Source: CBDCWQ01 sp965223435
GTDB taxonomy: Bacteria; Myxococcota; Kuafuiibacteriia; Kuafuiibacteriales; Kuafuiibacteriaceae
Assembly (NCBI GenBank): GCA_965223435.1
Contig: CBDCWQ010000018.1
Location: 124,001-188,000, forward strand
Direction of reading: 5' to 3'
DNA length: 64,000 nucleotides
Every line of letters starts with the position of its first letter. Within the stretch, counting starts at the first letter, position 1. A program made the translations under genes and the position numbers. Positions 1 through 9,124 of this stretch are shown here, in pieces. The notes beneath the pieces are model-generated. The model saw only the letters and a program-made list of their open reading frames with translations, made no database searches and was not told the origin of the DNA.

Positions 1-86
1 CTTCGCTGGTACTTGAAGCGATTGCTGGCCCGGGATCCCGAGACATCGACGTGCGCTGCGATGAGTAGGTCTGCGAGCTTCGCCAT
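1..86 (-). CDS. 5' end of an unidentified gene running off the window edge
   Basis: An ATG at 86 (minus strand) is preceded four bases upstream by AGGGGA, a good ribosome binding site. The 28 readable codons begin MAKLADLLIAAHVDVSG and continue with SRASNRFKYQ before the window ends. The residues around 'RFKYQ' loosely recall the start of defence-type proteins whose first conserved block is G-x-x-x-x-x-F-x-Y-Q, but that is only an impression. The gene is immediately downstream of, and on the same strand as, the broken RHS fragment, the position where an immunity gene or a displaced cargo gene could sit. No function can be assigned. Confidence 0.45.
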   Translation of the reverse strand, partial: MAKLADLLIAAHVDVSGSRASNRFKYQR

Positions 87-151
87 CTAGTCCCCTGAGT
101 CGGTATTCCTTACACAATTCGCTGGCGCTTTTCACCCCAGCTCACCGAACC

Positions 152-1134
152 GTAGGTGGTGGTTGCCGAGTCGGTTTGCTTTTTGACTCTGGAAAAGGCG
201 GCATCGTATTCGAATGAAGCGGTTTGTTCTTGGGCGGTGACCTTTCGGACCTTGTTGAACCGAGTGTATTCGAGTTGATGTTTGAGGCTGCGTAGGGTGT
301 TTCCGTTGCCGTCGTATTGGTAGTCGACGCGGGGTCCGTTCAGGGGTGGATGGCGCGTATGGCATGGGTTTTAGGATGGTATTCGTAGGTCCCAACATCG
401 GACCGGTACTGGATGTTTCCGGCTTCGTCGTACTCAAGGGAGAGCTCAGATTGGTGCGGAGGGGCTCATCAGTCTGGGGCTGTGAGCTTCCGCGGCTGCG
501 AAGGTGTTGAAACCACGTGGTGGATAAGACAGTGGAGCGGGGGAGCCTGTTCGGTAGGGGGTGGAGGGGCTCCTGTCTTTGGAGGGGTGGCTCATCTTTT
601 GAGTGTTCTTGGAGAGGCCACGGGAGCTTCTGAATCGTGTTGTTTGTGCCGGAAGGGACTCGTCTGGGTGGATTGAGGGCGTCGGTGCCCTCCTTGAAGA
701 CGGCATACACCAGACGGTTCATGGGGTCGTAGGTGAAAGACTCGGTCATGGACTGGCGGTGATCGATGCGTGCGATGAGGTTGTCTCGTTGGTCATAGTT
801 GTAGGCGCGATTTTGGGCAAAGGCGGTGGGGCCGCTGGGGAGAATGGTTTGAATGCGGTGAATTCGCCCCTGGGCTCCGTAGGCGCGTTTGGTTTCGACG
901 CCGTTGCCGAAAAACGCGCGCGTCGTTTGGCCAAGCGTGTTGGTTTGGACGCGGGTCCAGAATGTAAACCCTGAACTGGCTTCCGAAACCGAGCGGAGGA
1001 TGCCGTTGTGGTAGGTGTATTGAGCCGCAAAGGCCTCGCCGTCTGGGGAGGCGGGATAGTGAACCTCGTCAATGCGACCGGCCTCGTCATAACGGTAGCT
1101 GAGGTCGAGCGTTTCTTTGTCTACAATCGTGCGT
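152..1134 (-). pseudogene. Broken fragment of an RHS core (partial copy of the gene at 19202-27397)
   Basis: This stretch matches 20991-21976 almost base for base over about 980 bp, covering the YD-repeat stretch just before the RHS core (blocks such as RYDEAGRIDEVHYP and FTYDPMNRLVYA). Relative to the intact copy it has lost a base near 463, so after QPQTDEP the frame changes and the YD motifs (LEYDEAGN, YEYHPKTH) are no longer read. There is no N-terminal part, no core end and no toxin tip. The copy starts and stops abruptly inside the repeat region. I call it a pseudogene that may act as a recombination partner for the intact locus 20 kb away. Confidence 0.85.
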
Positions 1135-1307
1135 TCGGTGAGTGTGAGCACGTTGTTTGATGGTGCATTGTGCAAGTCTTTTGGGGTTGGGGATCGCGGG
1201 ATTGGGTTCGGCTGACGCGCGCAAGTAGACCTCGTTGGGTCGTAGGCTTGTAGGCGCTTGTCGACTCGGTCTTCTGGAGACCGCTGGCGGCCGGAGAACG
1301 AATGCAA

Positions 1308-1660
1308 GGTCTCTGTGTTGGCGGATGCCTCCCGAAGACCGAGTTTCACTTTCTTTTTGGAAAAGGGGGAAGTAGGATATGAGGGTTACGCGGTGACCGT
1401 ATTCTTTTTTTGTCTACCACGTTTCTTCGGTGCTGGTGGCTGAAAGACTTCGAAGAAGAGTCTTTCGTCGAGCTGAGGGAGATCTCGCTCAGCGCCAATA
1501 CCGAGCATCTCGTCGGCCATGTTCATGAGGACTCTAAAGTTTCCCGCAGCATGCTCGGCGAGTGTTGTCTTGAGCTCAGTGGTCATGAGTGCCGAGTTGC
1601 CGGCTTCAGCGATGAGATGATCGAGACAAGAGGTCAATTGCTCTCGATCAGCATAGTCCA
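1308..1660. repeat. Inverted long repeat, left copy (partner 15378-15735)
   Basis: About 355 bp holding the last third of the AAA ATPase gene plus some 75 bp of 3' flank are repeated in inverted orientation at 15378-15735 with only scattered differences. Similarity stops abruptly at both ends. The two copies bracket a 14-kb segment that contains the first RHS toxin operon and the AbiE pair. Confidence 0.85.
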
Positions 1661-1862
1661 GTCGAATCCTCCGACGAATTCGGCTACCCAAGGGTAAGAG
1701 TTCAGGGGTTCTGAATCGTCCTGGTAGACGCTCGTCGCCGGCAAAAATCACGCAAAGGAGGCTTCTGGCATCCAAGTCGGTGCTCGAAAGAATGCGGAGC
1801 TCATTGAAAACGGACGAAAGGACCTCTTGGGCCTCGTCAATCGATCTGCCCCCAAAAAGCAT
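1386..1862 (-). pseudogene. C-terminal part of a transposon AAA ATPase (TniB/ExeA-like)
   Basis: The 158-residue product starts around a Walker B-like block (DEAQEVLSSVFNELRIL), followed by the sensor-1-type stretch LLCVIFAGDERLP, an arginine-rich segment (GSRIRRRIRLDY) and a helical lid ending in a basic tail (KKRGRQKK). This is the pattern of the AAA ATPases that accompany DDE transposases in Tn7/Mu-like elements. The N-terminal half with the Walker A motif is missing: the gene abuts the remains of the transposase gene, so an internal deletion has fused the two. It is read on the same strand and in the same order as the transposase and zinc-ribbon remnants upstream. Non-functional as it stands. 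Confidence 0.7.
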
Positions 1863-1886
1863 TCTTGTTTCGCGTTTTGCTTGGGG

Positions 1887-2460
1887 CTATAGGGAAGCGT
1901 GTTGTAGGCGACAATCCCGAGCCGTGCGAGTCCCTAGGTGGTCCCTCGGCAAAAACTCAGATTCGTCATCAACACGCCCACGCCTCTTACGCTTTCTCTT
2001 TTGTTTGAACAGGCCATTTTCCTTCATGAAGCGTGTCACGGTGGTGTACGACGGTAACGGCAAGAGCTCCGATTGTTTTTCGGACTGGGCTACTAAGTTG
2101 TCGTAATGAAGTTGGTAGCTCCAACGCGGATGGTTCTGGTGTTGCTTGCGTAAAACCTGTTCCACCGCAACCGAGACTGAAGATTGCTTTCCCGTGTGAG
2201 AGGGGACCTTGCGAGCTAAGGCGCCGGAGGGGTCATCGGGGTGCCTCAGAGCGAGGTAAAACCATCGCTCCAAAGTCGAAGCCGAAAACCGAAGGCGTTC
2301 CTGGGTCGTGGGATGTTGCTAGGTCTTTTTTGCCAGCTCTTGGATCGCTCCCGCGAGCTCACCGTGCTTCGGTGGAGCAGCCGATAGAGGGCCGACAATT
2401 GAAAAGCGAAAACGTGCCCACCGTTGTCGAGCGGTCGTGCTGGGTTTAGAAATGACGCAC
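1887..2460 (-). pseudogene. N-terminal remnant of a DDE (integrase-core) transposase
   Basis: Reading on the minus strand, the product contains RWARFRFSIVGPLSAAPP, then a helix-turn-helix region (LRFSASTLERWFYLALRHP) and a second DNA-binding block (PSYTTVTRFMKENGLF), ending in a basic stretch KQKRKRKRRGR. This is the usual start of transposases of the Mu/IS481-like type paired with an AAA ATPase. An in-frame TAG at 2319-2321 sits where related proteins usually have Trp, and the catalytic DDE core is absent because the sequence jumps to the ATPase remnant at about 1886. Two independent lesions therefore mark it as dead. The start is not defined. Confidence 0.7.
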
Positions 2461-2568
2461 CTCTTTTCTGGCCTTGTCTCGGCCTTGGTCTAAAGGCTCA
2501 AGAAATGAACCGCCTCACGTCCTAGTCGAGCCGGTTAAAAACGAACAGACCGCATCTTGTGCGTCGGG

Positions 2569-3066
2569 CTATCCAACCCCCAACGTCGATGATGATGTCG
2601 TCGCCGGACTGAGAAAACGCAGCGCAAGGAGCAGAGCCGCCGGGCGTGCTTGGTCGAAGCGATCTAACAGACTCCGCACGAAATCCTGGTGAGGCACCGG
2701 AGGCATGAAACGAATTTTGCGTTCCTTCCAAAACCGGGTGGTCAAAAAGGGGCCCTCGAAAGACCGACGCCATCGTCAGCTAGTCTCCTGAGGGACGCCC
2801 GTTTCACGGCATGTCATCCATCGACTGCAGACCACCAGAACGACTGCCCCGATATAGACCCGCCGACTAAGGAACCGCACCGAAGGTAGCGTCCATCTCT
2901 TGCGGCAACCTTCCCGGGAGCAACAGAAACTGAGACGCCGGCTAAACGCTTCCTCCCAAGCTCGAGACACACCTCGCGGTTTGCGCGGGTAGTCCGAGCG
3001 GTGCAGGCGACCCCCCACCAGGACAACCCTGAACGTGTGCTGGGTTGAAAACTCGACGATGATCAC
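2569..3066 (-). pseudogene. Frameshifted zinc-ribbon-like protein of the same transposon
   Basis: One frame reads VGGRLHRSDYPRKPRG, then RLSFCCSREGCRKR and PSVRFLSRRVYIGAVV. Near 2770 the reading shifts to another frame giving IRFMPPV, then LLDRFDQ and ALRFLSPATTSS, with a stop at 2569-2571. I recognise the pattern of a small zinc-ribbon protein (expected Cys-x-x-Cys-GG-x-LH, then CC-x3-GC) often found upstream of transposase/ATPase pairs in deltaproteobacteria; this is recollection, not a search. The first Cys pair is missing here, so the 5' end is also lost. Order zinc ribbon, transposase, ATPase on one strand fits a single decayed element. Confidence 0.5.
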
Positions 3067-3107
3067 GACGCATATTCGACAGGCGTCGCGGCACGAGAGG
3101 TCTATCG

Positions 3108-3731
3108 CTACGGCACGACCTTCAACTCAATCGATGTACCGTCGGGCAGGTCTCGAATCTGAAGCGCGAGCTCTCCCCGAAAACGCATACTATTGGTGGC
3201 ATCCATGGCGTACAGATTCTCAACATCGAACTCGCCACCAAGGACGAAGGGCTGCTTTGCGACGAGTCGCTCGTGTGTTAGCAGTCCGCCATTCTTTTTC
3301 TGCCAGGAGTGAGCGAGCGGGTAACCCGTCATATATTCGAAGTCGGCAAGAACCGCTTCTGCCCACTTCTGGATCGAGTTCGCGATAACCTCGACTTCAC
3401 CCGTCTCTGCGTCAAACGAGATAATCTCTCTGCCGGCGATCCCGAATTGATTTCCAAAGACGTCCTGCGCAAAAAACAGGATTCCGTTCGCCATGTCATC
3501 GTAAGCGCCGCGCCACAGCGCTCTTGCGTTCCATGCTTCAAGTGAGATCTCGCCACCGCCACTTGGGAACACGTGCAGCGCACTTTCGAAACATAGGAAC
3601 CCGTTCTTGCCAAAGAGCAGCGAGTGTAACTCGCGTTCACGGTCCCCGGCCTTGAGCAACTCAGATCTAGGTTCCGATTGCGAGAGGACAGGTCCACTCA
3701 CCTTGCGCAATTTCTCGACTGCCGCGTTCAT
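3108..3731 (-). CDS. SUKH (SMI1/KNR4) family immunity protein
   Basis: A 207-residue protein whose central block (LFGKNGFLCFESALHVFPSG, then ISLEAWNA and ANGILFFAQDVFGNQFGI) is the hallmark of the SMI1/KNR4 fold, including the F-A-x-D-x-F-G-N-x-F motif. SUKH proteins are known immunity partners of nuclease-type polymorphic toxins. The ATG lies 4 bp after the stop codon of the RHS-NucB toxin gene, so the two are almost certainly co-translated, and AAAGGTAG at the end of the toxin gene can serve as binding site. It should neutralise the NucA/NucB-type tip of that toxin in the cytoplasm; the pairing is inferred from position and family. The gene appears intact. Confidence 0.88.
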   Translation of the reverse strand: MNAAVEKLRKVSGPVLSQSEPRSELLKAGDRERELHSLLFGKNGFLCFESALHVFPSGGGEISLEAWNARALWRGAYDDMANGILFFAQDVFGNQFGIAGREIISFDAETGEVEVIANSIQKWAEAVLADFEYMTGYPLAHSWQKKNGGLLTHERLVAKQPFVLGGEFDVENLYAMDATNSMRFRGELALQIRDLPDGTSIELKVVP

Positions 3732-3735
3732 GTAT

Positions 3736-6700
3736 TCAGTCTACCTTTATGTCGACTCTTGTGCCATTGGGTAGGCCCCGGCACTGCGCTCCAATACACG
3801 CCCCCGCCCCCCGGTTGTCGCTTGGATTGATGTTTCGAACACTCGAACCGGCGCCCCCTTCCTCAAACATGGCCGGAGGATACTCATCTCGGTCTGTGCC
3901 CTGATGAGACCTCTTGCCTTTCAGAGCTTTTCGCCGCCTGGATTTTGCACCATCCCGCTCGACCGTTAGTGTAGACGGCTGTCCATCAGCCTGGGCGTCT
4001 TTGATGTGGGCGGCGGTCTCGGGGTAACGAGAGCTTGAGATTGTTACCGTTTCGTTCTTTCTTTCTGATCTTGTGCTGGTTTCCGTTTGGTGGTTTTGGC
4101 CGGAGGAGTTAGTCTGCGGACCTCTATCTCGGCTTGCAACGGGTGGGTCGTGCGAAGGAGGGTCGTTGCCGCCTGGGCAGTCGTCTGACAGGGCGTAGTA
4201 GACGATGATTGCGGCGACAACCAAGGCCACGACGACCACGGCTCCTGGTCCTAGAAGCACAGCCGGGGGGGCGGGTGCGGGTGCGGGGCCCACGAACCGT
4301 CCGTCGGGGTCCCAAAATGATATGGGGTTGTTGTGGACGTAGGCGTAGGGGTTGAGTCCATCGGCGTAGCCCAGCGGGTCGCGTGAAAGCCATCTTCCGT
4401 TATGGGCGTCGTAAGCTCGGTAGTGGGGGAGGTGGAGCGCGGAGGGGGTGTGGTAGGGGTGGCCGGTGTAGAGGTGATCGCTGCGTCGGCCCTGGGCTTC
4501 GATGGTTCTGACGGCGCCGAATGGGTCGTAGTCGTATCGGGCGTGGACGAAGGTGCCGTTGGTGTCTACGACCTCTCGGATGGAGCCGAGATGATCGCGG
4601 GTGTAAAAGTGGGGTTTTTCGTCTTGTTCGAAGCCATGGGCGAAGTAGGCGCGTAGGACGGTTTTTCCGGTTTGGTCTCGTTTTTGGCAGATGGTGCTGC
4701 CGCACCAGATGAAGGTGTGGTTTTCGGTTTCGGTGCCGTCATCGAGTTCTTGGATTCGGACTCGGCGGTCGAGGGCATCGTAGGTGAGTACGGTTTGGTG
4801 GGTGCCTTCGATGATGCGGATGAGTCGGTTTTCTTGGTCCCAGTCGAAGACTCGAAGGAGGTCGCCTGCGGCGCTTCGTTCTTCGCGAAGATTGCCGTTG
4901 TGGTCGTATGCGTAGGTTTTTCGTAGGCCGTCGGTTGTGACGGAGTAGGTGTGTCGATCGGTGTTTCCGGTGGCGTCCCTCGCTTCGACCGTGACCTGGT
5001 TGTCGCCCTCTTTGAGGTCAACCTGGGCCTCGAAACGATAGGTTTTTGCATCTTGGTCGTGGGACCGGACCTTGGCGGATTTTCCGTTGATGGAAATTTG
5101 GGCCGGTTCGTTGACGGTTCCAGAAAAGAGCGTGGGGCCAAAACCTTGGTCGGCGATATGCTGATTAAGGGCGTTGATGTGGGCGTTTCGATGGGTTGAG
5201 CGCAGACCCGTGGACGATCGGGATTCGATGCGGTTTCCGTTCTTGTCGTAGGTGTATTGATGGGATTCGAGGGGGTCTTTGTTTGGGGTGCCGGTGCTGC
5301 GGACGGCGTCGGTCAGCTGGTGGATGGCGTCGTAACCGAAGGTCCACGTGGAGGGGGTGTGGCTGCCTTGACGCGTGGACCAGGTGCGGATGGTTCGGTC
5401 TGGGTTGTAGGTGTAGGAGAACTCGGAGATGGAGGCTGGATTGGGGCCTCCGCTGGTGTGCTGGATGGTTTTGACAGCGCGGTCGTGTTCTTGGCCATGG
5501 TAAGTGAAGGCGCTGGTCATGCCGTTTGGGAAATGGACGCGTTTGAGGCGGTCCAGGGTTCGTTCGTATTCGTAGCGAAACAAACCCAGATTGTTTTCGA
5601 TACGGGTCGGGCGGTCGTAGGCATCGAATTCCAGTTTTTCGATGTAACTGGAATGGCTTTGGGTTGCATCGTCTACAATCGCAAATGCTTTGACGCGACC
5701 CAGTTCGTCGTAGGTATATTTGTGGGTGTCGTCTTCAAACGGGCCGTCAACGGAGGCAAGCTGTCCGGCACCCGGCGTTTTTTCATCGTATGGGTGATAT
5801 TGGTAGCGGGTGATGCCGAGGCCATCGGTTCTTTGGGTGATGCGGCCGTATACCGGGTCGTAAGCGAAGCTTAGGTTGGGGGTGTTTTGGTTTTGGTAGG
5901 TGATCGCTTCGAGCTGATTGGCCAGGGTGTACGAAAAGCGGGTGGTCTGGTCGAGGGCATCGATGGTTGCAACTAGGCGGTTTGCGGTGTCGTACACACT
6001 TCGCTCCGAGGTGCCGTCTGCGTAGTGTTTGGACGTGACGCGACCTTGGAGATCGTGTTTCCATTCGGTGGCGTTTCCGTTGCCGTCGATCACTTTCTTG
6101 AGGGAGCCACATCGACACCATTCGTACTGCGTGACGTTTCCCAAGGGATCTCGGGTCATGATGCGTTGGCGCAGCGCATTTTCTGTGTAGCGAGTCCACC
6201 GACCTACGCGGTCGCGCGCGCCGACGAGGCTGTGATGCTCGAACTTGAGCTCTTCGAATGAATCGTCGGGGTAGACAACCTTGGTTACGCGGTTCAGCGC
6301 GTCGTATTCAAGCTGAACCGTATCTCCGTCCGCGTTTGTGACCGTATGAATCCGATCCTTATCGTCGTAGGTGAAGTATTGCGGACCGCCGGGGACGTCA
6401 CCGGTGATGCTCTCGAGGCGTCTCAGACCCGGCTGGGTGGTTTTGTAGCCAAAGACGGTGGATTCGCCGAGCGGGTTGGTGATCGTTTTGAGCTGTCCAA
6501 ATGCGTTATAGGTGTAACGCGTGGTTTGACCGTCGGCGTCGGTCCGACTTTCTGGACTGTGCTTTGGGAATTCGGGGTTGTACGAGAAGCGAGCGAGGAC
6601 TTTCGGTACGGACGGTGCGCCGGGATCTCGAACCTTGAGGGCGACCATGTCGATTGCGTTTTCGGCGTATTCGGCGATCAGCTCTCGGCCAAGGGGGTCG

Positions 6701-9096
6701 ATGGTGCGGGTGGCACGGCCCGCGTGGTTGTATTCGTAGCGATGAGCCTGGGTCTGAGGCTTTCCGTCAGCATCGAGGACGACCCGGGCAACAACCGATG
6801 GTGAAGCGGTTCGGCCCTGGACGTAAGGAGCCGGTTGATCTGGATAGTTATACCAGACACGGCCCTCCAAAGGTGCCTTCTCGCTTTCAAGGATGCTGAT
6901 GGCCTCGTCGGCGTACCCCGGCTGAATCCAGTGGAAGATGCGCGCGGCGGCGTAGTCTCCGGGACGTTCGCGCATGGCCTTTTTGTCCCAGTAAAAGGAG
7001 TTGCGATCGTCGAAGTCGAAGTTTGAGATCTGAACAATCTCTGGGTCTGGGTAGTGGGCGTCGGAGTTGTCGTTTAGGCCGGTATCGGCAAAGCGCAGGT
7101 TGTATTCAACGCGCTCTTTGTCTCCCAGTGGGTCAGTGGCCTCAATGAATCGTATGAGGCTGGCTGATTCTCCGATCTTCGTTGGGCTGAGCGTAAATCG
7201 GGTGGCTCCGTAGGGGGTGGTCATGCTCTGCATGCCGCCTGTGGCGTCGTACGAAAAAGAAGACACGATTCCGATGGGGTCCTCAATCGACTGGAGGCGA
7301 GTGGTTCCGTGTGAATCGGCGTAGGTGAGCGCCGCGCTGCGGCCGTAGGGATCCTCGATTCGGGTCACCAGGTATGGATCTTCTGGGTTTTCGTAGTGAA
7401 ACCGCGTGGTGAGGTTTGTGGCATCGACGATTCTCTCGATCCTGGTCGGCCGTGCTGCGTTGTAGTGGAGTCGTACTTCGTTGCCGTGGGGGTCTTGGAC
7501 GCGGCTTAGGAACACGCGGCGATCGGTTCCTATGGTGCCGATGTAGTGCTCATAGAATTCCTGAGAGCCGTCGTTGAACCGTCTGACGTAGGTATTTGGG
7601 CTGAGACGGACCAGCTCAGAGGATTGCTTGACGTCTCTGACAAACGACTGCGTTTCGCTGTCGAGCGTGAAGACCTCGCCGCCGCCGCCACGTTTGCGAA
7701 GTCGGACTTCAGAACCCGGACGACTCGGATCATCGGTGAGGTAGGATACCCAGCTGGAAACCCATCTTGGACTGAAGTGGGTGAAGTTGAACTCCGCAGG
7801 CTGTCCGGCTTCACGCTGATTGTAGGTGATTCGGACCGAAACGTCGGGGCCGATGGCGGTGCGGTACTGAATGGGCGTGTCACTTACCGAAAGGCTGGCA
7901 AGCAGCGTGTGGAACGAGTAGGTCGCCATCGCGCAGTTCTCTGCATTGCCGCCGCTCTTGTGATCGTCTGGCCCCGTATCGTCAGGGTTGCTGTTGCCTG
8001 AATGGCCTTTACCGAAGACACCTGAAGCCTCCTTGGAGCTCACAGCGCGCCAACCGGGCGGCAGAGGGCCCAACGGGACCAGGTGGTATCCGCTGGATTC
8101 TTCGTCTACAGCGTGCGTGCTCATCCACGTTTCGTTACCGAAGGTGGGATCTTTCAATCGATGTTGACCGTCTTGGGTTTCGACCAGCGCACCGAAATGG
8201 CCGAGCTTCCAGTGAATGACGGAGGGTACGATGATTTTGGCCCCCGGCTCTCGCCTCGCCATCTGGAGGTCAAGACCCAGCTCCTTGGACATCTGGTAAA
8301 CTTGGGCCAGAGAAAAGCCGGTGTCAGGGGACGCTATTTTCCGCAGGAAGGCGCCGATGAGGGGAGTGCTTTTGGGATTCAAAATCGGCAGCAAGTTGGT
8401 TAGGGCATAAGGACCGCATCGGTAGGCAACCCCCGGTTTGTTTTCCATGGTCCAGAGGCCTTCACGGGCGCTCTCCATTTTGACGCCGGCCTGGCCACGA
8501 AATGCGCGTGATCGGGTCTCTTGGATACGTTTTCGGACGATGCTCTTGTGGCCAACACGTGCATTCATAAGAATGAACTCCGCGATGGCCCGATCTGCGA
8601 TGTCTGAAGAACGGCGGTCGGTTCGGTCCTTGGTTCGGGTCCAGGCCGCCTCCCAAAAGACGAGGGCTCGGGTAAAGTAGCCGGTGCGGTAGGCGATCAA
8701 GCCGAGGTTAAGAAGAAGACTTGGCGTCCACGGAGACTCAGGATGTGAACTGACAAACCGTTCTAAAGCAGCGGTGTCCTCGCCAGCGCCGGCCTCCACA
8801 TAAGCTACGAGCGCCGCACGAAGTTGGGCGTTGTCATCAGGAGAAGTCTGTGCTGATGGCACCAACGTTTCTGGTGTCAGCATGAAACTCCGAATCTCGT
8901 CGTCGCTGGGGCGAGACGAAAGCCGAAGAGCTTGGACGCCAAACGTAGGGGCAGCGAGCGTTTGGTGCCTTACTGCCTTGCGAGCGTCCCCGCGTGCGGA
9001 GTCATGAACGGAGAGGAGGGGTGCCTCTTCGCTGCGCTGACAACAGACGACCAGAAGGGTGGCTACGACCAAACGGGATATGCGAAAGCGGCTCAT
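3736..9096 (-). CDS. RHS-repeat polymorphic toxin with C39-like peptidase domain and NucA/NucB nuclease tip
   Basis: The ATG at 9096 is chosen over an upstream TTG because GAAAGGA lies eight bases before it; product 1786 residues. Order: hydrophobic secretion signal ending in a Cys pair; helical TPR-like stretch (~110-170); cysteine-peptidase-like domain (~205-330) with Cys in RCGPYALTNLL, His in KLGHFGALVE and Asp in KDPTFGNE; YD/RHS repeats (~440-1500) interrupted near 1300-1380 by an Ig-like insert; RHS core ending DPLGYADGLNPYAYVHNNP; one hydrophobic segment (AVVVVALVVAAIIVYYAL); variable linker; final ~100 residues with DRDEYPPAMFEEGGAGSS and NPSDNRGAGACIG, the signature of NucA/NucB-type DNases. 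The gene follows the delta-60 lipoprotein by 28 bp and is followed by its SUKH immunity gene. The peptidase could release the toxin or process the shell; that is inference. Confidence 0.92.
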   Translation of the reverse strand: MSRFRISRLVVATLLVVCCQRSEEAPLLSVHDSARGDARKAVRHQTLAAPTFGVQALRLSSRPSDDEIRSFMLTPETLVPSAQTSPDDNAQLRAALVAYVEAGAGEDTAALERFVSSHPESPWTPSLLLNLGLIAYRTGYFTRALVFWEAAWTRTKDRTDRRSSDIADRAIAEFILMNARVGHKSIVRKRIQETRSRAFRGQAGVKMESAREGLWTMENKPGVAYRCGPYALTNLLPILNPKSTPLIGAFLRKIASPDTGFSLAQVYQMSKELGLDLQMARREPGAKIIVPSVIHWKLGHFGALVETQDGQHRLKDPTFGNETWMSTHAVDEESSGYHLVPLGPLPPGWRAVSSKEASGVFGKGHSGNSNPDDTGPDDHKSGGNAENCAMATYSFHTLLASLSVSDTPIQYRTAIGPDVSVRITYNQREAGQPAEFNFTHFSPRWVSSWVSYLTDDPSRPGSEVRLRKRGGGGEVFTLDSETQSFVRDVKQSSELVRLSPNTYVRRFNDGSQEFYEHYIGTIGTDRRVFLSRVQDPHGNEVRLHYNAARPTRIERIVDATNLTTRFHYENPEDPYLVTRIEDPYGRSAALTYADSHGTTRLQSIEDPIGIVSSFSYDATGGMQSMTTPYGATRFTLSPTKIGESASLIRFIEATDPLGDKERVEYNLRFADTGLNDNSDAHYPDPEIVQISNFDFDDRNSFYWDKKAMRERPGDYAAARIFHWIQPGYADEAISILESEKAPLEGRVWYNYPDQPAPYVQGRTASPSVVARVVLDADGKPQTQAHRYEYNHAGRATRTIDPLGRELIAEYAENAIDMVALKVRDPGAPSVPKVLARFSYNPEFPKHSPESRTDADGQTTRYTYNAFGQLKTITNPLGESTVFGYKTTQPGLRRLESITGDVPGGPQYFTYDDKDRIHTVTNADGDTVQLEYDALNRVTKVVYPDDSFEELKFEHHSLVGARDRVGRWTRYTENALRQRIMTRDPLGNVTQYEWCRCGSLKKVIDGNGNATEWKHDLQGRVTSKHYADGTSERSVYDTANRLVATIDALDQTTRFSYTLANQLEAITYQNQNTPNLSFAYDPVYGRITQRTDGLGITRYQYHPYDEKTPGAGQLASVDGPFEDDTHKYTYDELGRVKAFAIVDDATQSHSSYIEKLEFDAYDRPTRIENNLGLFRYEYERTLDRLKRVHFPNGMTSAFTYHGQEHDRAVKTIQHTSGGPNPASISEFSYTYNPDRTIRTWSTRQGSHTPSTWTFGYDAIHQLTDAVRSTGTPNKDPLESHQYTYDKNGNRIESRSSTGLRSTHRNAHINALNQHIADQGFGPTLFSGTVNEPAQISINGKSAKVRSHDQDAKTYRFEAQVDLKEGDNQVTVEARDATGNTDRHTYSVTTDGLRKTYAYDHNGNLREERSAAGDLLRVFDWDQENRLIRIIEGTHQTVLTYDALDRRVRIQELDDGTETENHTFIWCGSTICQKRDQTGKTVLRAYFAHGFEQDEKPHFYTRDHLGSIREVVDTNGTFVHARYDYDPFGAVRTIEAQGRRSDHLYTGHPYHTPSALHLPHYRAYDAHNGRWLSRDPLGYADGLNPYAYVHNNPISFWDPDGRFVGPAPAPAPPAVLLGPGAVVVVALVVAAIIVYYALSDDCPGGNDPPSHDPPVASRDRGPQTNSSGQNHQTETSTRSERKNETVTISSSRYPETAAHIKDAQADGQPSTLTVERDGAKSRRRKALKGKRSHQGTDRDEYPPAMFEEGGAGSSVRNINPSDNRGAGACIGAQCRGLPNGTRVDIKVD

Positions 9097-9124
9097 GGTG
9101 ATTCGTCCTTTCAAGAGTCGACTT

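Noticed and set aside
4124..5498. Several arginine/proline- or glycine/valine-rich frames overlapping the RHS genes on both strands
   Set aside because: They are out-of-frame readings of the GC-rich RHS repeats, without starts or domains.
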